From: Akkermansia muciniphila
GTDB lineage: Bacteria > Verrucomicrobiota > Verrucomicrobiia > Verrucomicrobiales > Akkermansiaceae
Assembly: GCF_018709685.1 (NCBI RefSeq)
Contig: NZ_JABDHQ010000004.1
Span: 62,001-126,000 of the forward strand
DNA length: 64,000 nt
Direction: 5' to 3'
Below, in pieces: positions 10,001 to 18,400 of this stretch. A program made the position numbers and the translations under genes. Within the stretch, counting starts at the first letter, position 1. Every line of letters begins with the position of its first letter. The notes under the pieces were generated by a model that made no database searches, was not told where the DNA came from, and saw only the letters and a program-made list of their open reading frames with translations.

Positions 10001-10547
10001 CCGTCTGTATTCCCGCTCCGGCCCGCACCGTCAGACGGCCCTTCATATTGTCCAGGTATTCCGGGTCCGTCAGGTAGGGGGCATATTCCGCCTCCGTCAC
10101 GATCTTGCTCAGACGCTGCACCCGGTAATCATAGGTGTAATTCTGCTTATTTCCCCACGCATTTTTTAAAACCACGCTCCGGTAGGAATCGTAAAAAGGA
10201 GTTCCTTGTGCAGCTCCGAAGCGCTTGGTAAACGTGATGATGGCTTGGTTATCGTAATCATGGGCCACGGTAGCAATGAAGCCGGGACCGCCCACCAGAG
10301 CGGCCTCCCCAAGATGGGCGTCCGCCACTCCGTCAAAATTCATCATTTTGGGGATGGTTCCCACATAATCGCCATTCTTGTCGTAGATGGTTACGTCCCT
10401 GGCATTGACGTCGAAAACACCCCGGTTTTCCGCGAAATCACGGTAGGTCTGGAGGTCAATGGAATCAGCCATCAGGCCGCCATAAACGGGAGAGAGAAAG
10501 CAGGCCGCTCCCAACAATCCGAAGGGACAGGAATAATGTAAATTCAT
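7047..10547 (-). CDS. S6-like serine protease with PATR repeats and PEP-CTERM tail (paralog A)
   Basis: A 1166-residue secreted protein. Residues 1-23 form a signal peptide. Residues 25-300 look like the chymotrypsin-fold protease of family S6 (IgA1 protease/SPATE): His96 in ATVAHDY, Asp140 in YDYRVQRLSKIVTE (S6 enzymes carry a similar D-x-x-x-RLxKxVTE), and Ser254 in GDSGSP. The rest is beta-helical, with autotransporter-associated strand repeats such as GEGTLVLTGANSYSGGT. Instead of an autotransporter barrel, the C-terminus is VPEPSS, a hydrophobic helix and RRP: a PEP-CTERM tag normally processed by an exosortase. It is the shortest of three tandem paralogs and lacks a block of about 350 residues found in the other two. 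Substrate unknown. Confidence 0.8.
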   Translation of the reverse strand: MNLHYSCPFGLLGAACFLSPVYGGLMADSIDLQTYRDFAENRGVFDVNARDVTIYDKNGDYVGTIPKMMNFDGVADAHLGEAALVGGPGFIATVAHDYDNQAIITFTKRFGAAQGTPFYDSYRSVVLKNAWGNKQNYTYDYRVQRLSKIVTEAEYAPYLTDPEYLDNMKGRLTVRAGAGIQTVATGEGKQQTVGSPYNYLTGGTVVFESQTRVPGTGEPDPENAKTYPAYQFGYKFRKPSESSPLPTGSQPGDSGSPCYIFNENSGKWEWVGATQSHGGGGYGMSSYMRSGNQWASDYVDSFNRTISVAASGDVLWNVTDADGNGTFVQEGVTTDYIGLASGVRGDTSTQGTRATDAQIGACSNLIFDGSGGTIVLQGSVDTGAGSLTFNRDYVLNDGGDSSRRLNTAGFVVNKGATVTTLLTGTSGDEWRKIGEGTLVVSGHGNNAADINVGGSGLVVLDRDGYAAHNVKLNGGGVTVRLAGENQLSGEFIFGHRGGVVDQYGHNLSLSAITHLDSGACFGNFRANTAVAFTFTGSGEQNYLGSFLDGGSLKNGLLNVVYAPGAGEGSVWNLSGAILNSGTWTVQEGEVKVAGVHTLHAGGYVDENDWQTASFATGMVNVESGARFTAGGHAEVASSIRVADGGTYGILSGGSHSGNVVLSGSGAVMRAEVDSGSATESGVISGVGSLVKTGEGTLVLTGANSYSGGTVIDAGTLAVGDGEKGGSLGAGPIVNNGILAFNLPGSSLLNLEISGTGALVKNGSGMLTMQKYQTYTGGTTVNEGTLMLVSGGEKGIIRGELAINRGGTVFLRGIDSLGNSGNETCVSKVEINGGTLFVNDTRNQAFRKMTVTLAGGTVDGVAKGSMDVWTDTVFQVKAADRASEVRTVNVKLRGGAPTVFAVERGTAEADLKVSSNIVNNSGAKGSVAKTGEGIMVLSGKNTYSGGTSVNGGTLAAASSQALGTGLATVNSGGCLLLGGLGTDAAPVSLGNNILVKDGGILSGSATLSGNVTLESGAIFELTFSMGGSAGNELACNSLMLQSGVFQIDAGAMLKLAGVSIDYSSDFWGTSRILNFIEGGADATLTGNFTLDTSAAGDYASYGQWSLQKSEDSKDMSMVWTPNAVPEASMTAALTATAPVPVPEPSSCMLLMAALGMVFLRRPAPRNE

Positions 10548-10714
10548 AACATGGATTAAATTTTAAAGGTTAATACTCTTTTATGCTTTAAAAATGTTCT
10601 TTGGAATGCATGTAAATCATCACATCAAGTCACCGCCCCCCTTTTCCTGCCTACGGACCGTTTTCACGGCCTTATTGGACGGCATCCGGAAGTGCGGCAT
10701 CTTGACAGGCCCGG

Positions 10715-13700
10715 TTATTTACGAGGGACGGAGCGGCGAACCGCAAACGCCCCGAAGACCACGAGCATCAGCATGGCGGCGGACGGTTCCGGGACGGGAA
10801 CAGGCGCCGTTGCCGTTAACGCTGCTGTCATTGAAGCTTCCGGCGCCGCATTCGGCGTCCATACCATGCTCATATTCTTGGAATCCTCACTCTTCTGGAG
10901 GCTCCACTGCCCGTAAGAGGCGTAATCCCCCGCCGCAGACATATCCAATGTGAAATTGCCCGTCAGCGCCGCATTCGCCCCGCCCTCAATGAAGTTCAGG
11001 ATGCGGGAAGTCCCCCAGAAATCCGCGGAATAGTCGATGGACACTCCCGCCAGCTTCAGCATGGCTCCCGCGTCAATCTGGAAAATGCCGGACTGGAGCA
11101 TCAGGCTGTTGCATGCCAGCTCATCCCCGGCGGAACCGCCCATGGAAAACGTCAGTTCAAAGATGGACCCGGATTCCATGGTCGTGTTACCGGACAGGGT
11201 GGCGGAACCGGAGAGGATGCCTCCATCCTTCACCAGAATATTGTTCCCCAGGCTGACTGGAGCGGCATCCGCACCCAGGCCGCCCAGAAGGAGGACGCCG
11301 CTGGAATTGACCGTCGTGCGTCCCGTCCCGAGAGCCTGGCTGGAAGCCGCGACCAGCGTTCCTCCGTCAATATACGTACCTCCCGAATAGGTATTTCTGC
11401 CGGAAAGAACCATGATGCCGGCTCCTTCCTTGCGGAAAGAGCCCTTCACATTGCCGGAGTTGACGATGTTGGAAGAGACATTCAAATCAGATGCCGCCGT
11501 TCCACGCTCTACCGTGAACACAGTGGGACTGGCGCTCCGCAACTGGACGTTTACGTTGTTGATTTCAGAGGCCTTGCCGGAGGCATTTACATAGACGGAG
11601 GCACTCGTCCACATATCCATGCGGCCCCCGGAAACGCCGTCCACCGTGGCTCCCGTCAGAATGAACATCGTATTCTGGAAGGTCTGGTTGACTTTGTCCC
11701 CAAAATAGAGAGTTCCTCCCGTAATATCCACTTCCCGGACGGAAGCATTCCCTCCGGAGTAACCAAAGCTGTCTCCCCCTTTCAGCGTCACCTGCGCTCC
11801 CTCCCGAATAGCCAGGGTGCCGCGGATGATGCCATTGGCGCCCCCGGCGCCCAGGACCAGCGTTCCTTCATTAACCGTAGTTCCCCCCGTATAGGAGAGG
11901 CGCTTCTGGATGGTGAGCGTGCCGGAACCGTTTTTCACGAGAGCTCCGCTGCCGGATACATTGATGTTCACGGCAAAGGCATCAGAACGGTTGAAGACAA
12001 GGACGCCGTTGTTGACCACGGCCCCGGTCCCCAGGGAACCGCTGGTACCGCCGTCCCCCACGGTGAGCGTTCCCGCGGCAATCGTAGTAGTGCCCGTATA
12101 GGAGTTGTTCCCCGTCAGCACCAGATTGCCGCTTCCATTCTGGATCAACGCCCCCGTTCCGGAAATGGCGTTTTCCGCCGTCACACGGTCCGTCCTGTTG
12201 AATGCCAGCGTGCCGTCATTGGCAACGGCTCCCGTTCCCAGGGCGCCGGACGTTCCTCCATTGCCAACCGTCAGGGAAGCTCCGGACAGGATGCGCGTTT
12301 CACCGGAATAAGTATTGTCCGCGGCCAGGATGACGCCGCCGAAGGACCCCGTCCCCTGCGCATCCACCGTCAGAGAATGATTGCCTGCCAGGGAGGAGGC
12401 AACGGTCAACGTGCCGTTGCCGCCGAATAAATATCCCTGCGTTCCGGCCGTTACCGAGCCGGACAGGACAGCCTCCCCGTCCGCTCCGATGTAAACGGAA
12501 TTTAATCCCATGCCGCCCAGGTCCAGGTTCTCCGCATGATTTCCCGTCAGCAGAAGCACGCCACTGGAAGCGCGGGATACATGCGCCAGCGCCGCGTCCG
12601 CTTCCGTTCCCAAAATGAAGGACGTTCCGTATTTGACCAGGAGATTTCCGGTTTCAGTCCCGAAGGAACGTATATCCGTATAAGCAAGGCGGACTCCCCC
12701 ATTCAGTTCAATGGCTCCGGAGAAGGCGGCTCCCCCTTCCGCATCACTGTTATGCGCGTTGGCGAGCACCACGGTACCCGTATTGGAACCGTTGCCGATG
12801 GACAAAGTGCCGGAACCGCTGAGTTTCAAATTGACCGTCAGCGTTCCTCCGCCGCCTCCCAGGGCCCAGCCGCCGTCCGCGGTCCAGCCGGATAAAAGTT
12901 CCGTGGTTCCGTGCGTTCCCAAATTCACTTCTCCCACCGCACCGAGGGACAAGTTCCTGAATCCGTCCAGGCCTGAAATTGCCGCCCGGTCTTCCAGCAG
13001 CGCGAACGTGCCGGAGGAAGCCTGGTTCAGCTTTCCGGCAATGGAGGAAAAATCAGATCCGTCCACGGCCACGGCGCCTCCCGCATCCAGCGTCCAGACA
13101 GTTTTTCCAAGCGACCCCGCGGAAGAAGCATGCACCAGGCCGCCTTCCACGCGGGCGGTTCCGGAAAAATCATTATTCCCGTTTTTCAGAAGCAGGACAC
13201 CGTCCCCGGACTTAATCAGAGAACCGCTGCCGGATATTTTTCCGGATTCTACGGCCGTGCCGCTATCCACCTCCGCCCGCATCATGGAGCCGGGACCGGA
13301 CAGCGTAATATCCCCTCTGTGGCTGCCGCCGGAGAGGATGCCGTACGTCCCGCCGTTTGCCACAATGACGGAAGAAGCAACTTCCGCATGCCCTCCGGTG
13401 GTGAATCGCGCTCCGCTCTCCACATTCACCACCCCGGTGGAAAAGACGGCCGTCTGCCAGTCGTTCTCATCCACATAGCCGCCCGCGTGCAGGGTATGCA
13501 CCCCGGCTACTTTCACCTCACCTCCCTGCACTGTCCACGTTCCGGAATTAATAATGGCGCCGGACAGGTTCCAGACGGCCCCTTCCCCCGTGCCGGGCGC
13601 GTACACCACATGAAGCTGGCCGTTCCGCATGGACCCGCTGTCCATGAAACCTCCAAGGTAGTCCTGCGCCCCGCTCCCCGTAAAAGTGAATGTCACGGCG

Positions 13701-15274
13701 GTATTGGCGCGGAAATTGCCGAAGCAGGCTCCGGAATCCAGATGCGTGATGGCGGACAGGGACAGGTTATGCCCATACAGGTCAACGGTACCCCCGCGAT
13801 GGCCGAAGATGAACTCCCCGGACAACTGGTTTTCCCCCGCCAGGCGCACCAGGGCCCCTCCGCCGTTCAATTTAACGTTATGCGCCGCATAGCCGTCACG
13901 GTCCAGAACCACCAGGCCGCCTCCCCCCACGTTGATGTCCGCCACATTGTTCCCGTGGCCGCTAACCACCAGGGTTCCCTCCCCGATCTTCCGCCACTCG
14001 TCCCCGGAAGCTCCGGTCAGCAAGGTGGTGACTGTAGCTCCCTTATTGACTACAAAACCAGCCGTGTTCAGGCGCCGGGAAGAATCGCCCCCGTCGTTCA
14101 ACACGTAATCACGGTTGAAGGTTAAAGAACCCGCCCCGGTATCCACAGAACCCTGAAGCACGATCGTACCTCCGGAGCCGTCAAAAATCAGGTTGGAACA
14201 CGCGCCTATCTGCGCATCCGTAGCCCGCTTCCCCTGCGTGGAGGTATCCCCCCGCACTCCGGAAGCCAGCCCGATATAATCCGTAGTGATGTCTCCCTGC
14301 ACAAAGGTACCGTTGCCATTGGCATCCGTCACGTTCCAGAGCACATCCCCGCTCGTCGCAACGCTGATGGTGCGGTTGAAGCTGTCCACGTAATCGCTGG
14401 CCCACTGGTTGCCGGAACGCATCTGGCTGTACGTGCCGTAACCGCCGCCGCCATGGGACTGCGTGGCGCCCACCCATTCCCATTGACCGGAATTTTCATT
14501 GAATACATAGCAGGGACTGCCGCTGTCCCCGGACTGAGAGCCGGACGGCAGGGGGCTGGATTCCGAAGGTTTCCCGAAATTGTACCCGAACCGGTAGGCC
14601 GGGTAAGTCTTGGCATTCTCCGGGTCCGGTTCTCCCGTTCCCGGAACGCTGGCCTGGTTCTCAAAAACTACCGTTCCTCCGGTCAGGTAGCTATAGGCGC
14701 CCCCTACTATCTCCTGCCTTCCCTCCCCGGTGGCAACCGCCTGCATTCCCGCTCCGGCCCGCACCGCCAGGCGTCCCTTCATATTGTCCAGGTATTCCGG
14801 GTCCGTCAGGTAGGGGGCGTATTCCGCCTCCGTCACGATCTTGCTCAGACGCTGCACCCGGTAGTCATACGTGGAATCCTTCTGGTCCCCCCACCCATTC
14901 TTCAGCACTACGCTCCGGTATTCGTCATAAAACGGCGTCCCCTGCGTAGCGCCGAAGCGTTTGGTGAACGTGATGGTCTGGTTGTCATAATCATGCGCCA
15001 CGGTGGCAATGAAGCCGGGACCGCCCACCAGCGCCGCTTCTCCATGATGAGCGTCCGCCACTCCGTCAAAATTCATCATTTTGGAGATGGTTCCCACATA
15101 ATCGCCATTCTTGTCGTAAATGGTTACGTTCCTGGCATTGACGTCGAAAATGCCCCGGTTTTCCGCGAAATCACGGTAGGTCTGGAGATCAATGGAATCA
15201 GCCATGAGGCCGCCATAGGAGGGAGTAAGGAGGCAGGCCGCACCCAGCAGCCCGGAATAATAGTGGACATTCAT
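10715..15274 (-). CDS. S6-like serine protease with PATR repeats and PEP-CTERM tail (paralog B)
   Basis: 1519 residues from the ATG at 15274 (MNVHYYSG), chosen because it aligns with the starts of the paralogs and gives a clean signal peptide; an upstream in-frame ATG at 15328 would put 18 extra residues before it. The predicted triad is His94 (ATVAHDY), Asp137 (YDYRVQRL) and Ser251 (GDSGSP). It is followed by long repeat-rich passenger sequence, with several copies of the motif family GTLTVGDGGTSGSLGTGAVVNNG. It ends in VPEPSA, a hydrophobic helix and RRS, a PEP-CTERM tag. Large parts are near-identical at DNA level to A and C in a patchwork. Its upstream gap contains a terminator-like stem for paralog C. 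Confidence 0.8.
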   Translation of the reverse strand: MNVHYYSGLLGAACLLTPSYGGLMADSIDLQTYRDFAENRGIFDVNARNVTIYDKNGDYVGTISKMMNFDGVADAHHGEAALVGGPGFIATVAHDYDNQTITFTKRFGATQGTPFYDEYRSVVLKNGWGDQKDSTYDYRVQRLSKIVTEAEYAPYLTDPEYLDNMKGRLAVRAGAGMQAVATGEGRQEIVGGAYSYLTGGTVVFENQASVPGTGEPDPENAKTYPAYRFGYNFGKPSESSPLPSGSQSGDSGSPCYVFNENSGQWEWVGATQSHGGGGYGTYSQMRSGNQWASDYVDSFNRTISVATSGDVLWNVTDANGNGTFVQGDITTDYIGLASGVRGDTSTQGKRATDAQIGACSNLIFDGSGGTIVLQGSVDTGAGSLTFNRDYVLNDGGDSSRRLNTAGFVVNKGATVTTLLTGASGDEWRKIGEGTLVVSGHGNNVADINVGGGGLVVLDRDGYAAHNVKLNGGGALVRLAGENQLSGEFIFGHRGGTVDLYGHNLSLSAITHLDSGACFGNFRANTAVTFTFTGSGAQDYLGGFMDSGSMRNGQLHVVYAPGTGEGAVWNLSGAIINSGTWTVQGGEVKVAGVHTLHAGGYVDENDWQTAVFSTGVVNVESGARFTTGGHAEVASSVIVANGGTYGILSGGSHRGDITLSGPGSMMRAEVDSGTAVESGKISGSGSLIKSGDGVLLLKNGNNDFSGTARVEGGLVHASSAGSLGKTVWTLDAGGAVAVDGSDFSSIAGKLNQASSGTFALLEDRAAISGLDGFRNLSLGAVGEVNLGTHGTTELLSGWTADGGWALGGGGGTLTVNLKLSGSGTLSIGNGSNTGTVVLANAHNSDAEGGAAFSGAIELNGGVRLAYTDIRSFGTETGNLLVKYGTSFILGTEADAALAHVSRASSGVLLLTGNHAENLDLGGMGLNSVYIGADGEAVLSGSVTAGTQGYLFGGNGTLTVASSLAGNHSLTVDAQGTGSFGGVILAADNTYSGETRILSGASLTVGNGGTSGALGTGAVANDGTLAFNRTDRVTAENAISGTGALIQNGSGNLVLTGNNSYTGTTTIAAGTLTVGDGGTSGSLGTGAVVNNGVLVFNRSDAFAVNINVSGSGALVKNGSGTLTIQKRLSYTGGTTVNEGTLVLGAGGANGIIRGTLAIREGAQVTLKGGDSFGYSGGNASVREVDITGGTLYFGDKVNQTFQNTMFILTGATVDGVSGGRMDMWTSASVYVNASGKASEINNVNVQLRSASPTVFTVERGTAASDLNVSSNIVNSGNVKGSFRKEGAGIMVLSGRNTYSGGTYIDGGTLVAASSQALGTGRTTVNSSGVLLLGGLGADAAPVSLGNNILVKDGGILSGSATLSGNTTMESGSIFELTFSMGGSAGDELACNSLMLQSGIFQIDAGAMLKLAGVSIDYSADFWGTSRILNFIEGGANAALTGNFTLDMSAAGDYASYGQWSLQKSEDSKNMSMVWTPNAAPEASMTAALTATAPVPVPEPSAAMLMLVVFGAFAVRRSVPRK

Positions 15275-15320
15275 GATGGATTTAAAGTGAAGTACGATTG
15301 GATGAGGAAACAGGAAAAGA

Positions 15321-15391
15321 TGCCGCACTTCCCGCCCTCCGGACCGGGACCGTTTTTAAGAATATCCGGAAGGTCATCAGGAAGTGCGGCA
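15321..15391 (-). terminator. Long stem-loop between paralogs C and B
   Basis: A perfect 12-bp inverted repeat (15321-15332 with 15380-15391). Read on the minus strand it is followed by TCTTTTCC, so it may end transcription of paralog C before paralog B begins. The large loop makes it weaker than a standard terminator. Confidence 0.45.
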
Positions 15392-15400
15392 GGCTCTTCA

Positions 15401-18400
15401 TCAGGCACGCCGCACACGGCGGCGGAAAATACATGTTCCCAGGCCCGCCAGCACCAGCAGTGCGGAGGAGGGTTCCGGAACCGGCTCAGGAGACGGAACC
15501 GCCAGTAGTGCGGCGGTTTCCGTATGGACCACCGCGGCCTCGGCATTGGGCGTCCAGACCATGTTCACGGTCTTGGAATCCTCATCGCTCTGGAGGGTCC
15601 ATGAACCATAGGAGCCGTAATTCCCGGCGCCGGACAGATCCAGCGTGAACGTTCCCGCCAGGCTGGAGTTTGCGCCGCCTTCTATCAGGTTCAGGATATG
15701 GGAGGTCCCCCAGAAGTCCGTGGAATAATCCAGGGACACCGCCGCCAGCTTCAGCTTGGCCCCCGCGTCAATCTGGAAGACTCCGGACTGGAGCATCAGG
15801 CTGTTGTACGCCAGTTCATTACCCGCGGAACCGCCCATGGACAGGGTGAACTCCAGTACGGACCCGGCATTCAGGGTAGTGTTCCCGGACAGGGTGGCGG
15901 AACCGGAAAGGATGCCGCCGCTCTTCACCAGAATATCATTTCCAAGAGAAACGGAAGCCAGGTCCGTTCCCATGCCCCCAAGCGCCAGGCGCGCGCCGGA
16001 GTTGACGGCCGCCGCGCCAGTTCCCAGAGCCTGGTTGGAAGCCGCTACCAGCGTCCCCCAGTTGACCGTGGTCCCTCCGGAATAGGTATTTCTGCCGGAA
16101 AGCACCATGATTCCAGCCCCTTTCTTGATGAAGGAACCCTTCACCCCGGAGGAGTTGACGATGTTGGAGGATACGTTCAGGTCCGTTGCCCCGGTGCCGC
16201 GTTCCACCATGAACACCGTCGGGTTGGCGTCCCGCAACTGCACGTTGACGTGCCTGATTTCCGAGGCCTTGTTCGCGGCCTTCACGTTAACCACAGCCTT
16301 CGTCCAGATATCCATGCGGCCTCCCGTGACGCCATCCACTACAGCGCCCGTCAGGTTGAACACCGTATTCTGGAACGTCTGGTTGCCATTATCTCCAAAG
16401 TACAGGGTGCCTCCAGTGATGTTCACGTTTTTCACGGAAGCGTTTCCTCCGGAGTAACCGAAGCTGTCGCCGCCTTTCAGCGTCACCTGCGCTCCCTCCC
16501 GGATGGCAAGGTCACCGCGGATCATTCCGTTGGCTCCGCCGTAGCCCAGCACAAGCATGCCTTCATTCACGGTGGTTCCTCCCGTATAGGAAAGCATCTT
16601 CTGGATGGTGAGCGTGCCGGAGCCGTTCTTCACCAGGGAGCCCGTTCCGGACATGGTCGTATTAAAGGCCACGGCGTCCGAGCGGTTGAAGGCAAGGACG
16701 CCGTTGTTGACCACGGCCCCGGTTCCCAGGGAACCGCTGGTCCCGCCGTTGCCCACAGTGAGCGTTCCCGCGGCAATCGTAGTAGTGCCCGTATAGGAGT
16801 TGTTCCCCGTCAGCACCAGTTCCCCGGAGCCTTTCTGAATCAGCGACCCCGTTCCGGAAATGGCATTCCCCGCCGTCACTTTGTCCGTCCTGTTGAACGC
16901 CAGCGCACCGTCATTGGCAACGGCTCCCGCTCCCAGGGTGCCGGCTGTCCCCCCGTTGCCAACCGTCAGGGAAGCTCCGGACAGGATGCGCGTTTCACCG
17001 GAATAGGTATTGTCCGCGGCCAGGATGACGCCGCCGGACGTTCCCATTCCCTGCGTATCCACCGTCAGGGCATGAGCCCCGCCCAGGGAAGAGGCAACGG
17101 TCAGCGTTCCACCACCGCCGAACAGGTATCCCTGCGTTCCGGCCGTTACGGAGCCGGACAGGACAGCCTGCCCGTCCGCGCCGATATAAGCGGAATTTAG
17201 CCCCATGCCCGCCATATCCAAATCCGCCGTACGGTCGCCGGACAGCAGCAGCACGCCGCCGGAAGCGTTGGACACGTGTGCCAGGGCGGCATCCGCTTCC
17301 ACACCAAGGGCAAACGAGGCTCCGTATTTGACAAGCACATTCTTGTTTTCCAGGCCGAGGGAGCGCACGTCCGTATAAATGAGATGGACTCCCTCATTCA
17401 GCTCAATGGCTCCGGAGAAGGCGGCTCCCCCTTCCGAATCACTGTTATGCGCGTTGGCGAGCACCACGGTACCCGTATTGGAACCGTTGCCGATGGACAA
17501 GGTGCCGGAACCGCTGAGTTTCAAATTGACCGTCAGCGCTCCGCCGCCGCCTCCCAGGGCCCAGCCGCCGTCCGCGGTCCAGCCGGATAAAAGTTCCGTG
17601 GTTCCGTGCGTTCCCAAATTCACCTCTCCCAGCGCGCCGATGGACAAGTTCCTGAACCCGTCCAGCCCGGAAATTGACGCATGGTCTTCCAGCAGAACGA
17701 ACGTGCCGGAGGACGCCTGGTCCAGCTTTCCGGCAATAGCGGAAAAACCGGTGCCCTCCACGGACATGGCTCCGGCGGCATCCAGCGTCCAGACGGCCTG
17801 CCCGAGGGCTCCGGCGGAAGAAGCGCGCACCATCCCGCCTTCTACCCTGGCAGTTCCGGAAAAACTGTTCTTTCCGTTTTTCAAAAGCAGGGTTCCTTCC
17901 CCGGTTTTCACGAGGGAACCGGCGCCTGAAATCACGCCGGATTCCGTTGCGGAACCGGAATCCACTTCAGCACGCAGCATGGATGCCGGGCCGGACAACA
18001 CGACGTCCCCGCTGTGGCTCCCCCCGGCCAGCACGCCATACGTGCCCCCGTCATCCACCTGCACGGCGGAAACTACCAGGGAATGTCCGCCGGTAGTAAA
18101 CCGGGCCCCGCTGTTCACCTTCACTGTTCCGGTGGCAAAGCTGGCCGTCTGCCAGTCGTTCTCATCCACATAACCGCCCGCGTGCAGGGTGTGCACTCCC
18201 GCCACCTTCACTTCCCCTCCCTGCACCGTCCAGGTTCCGGAGTTGAGGATGGCTCCGGACAGGTTCCACACGGAACCCTCTCCCGCGCCGGGAGCATACA
18301 CCACATTCAGCAATCCGTTCTTCAGGGAGCCTCCATCCAGCAGGGACCCCAGGAACTTCTGTTCTCCGGAACCGGTAAAGGTGAGCGTTACGTTGGAACC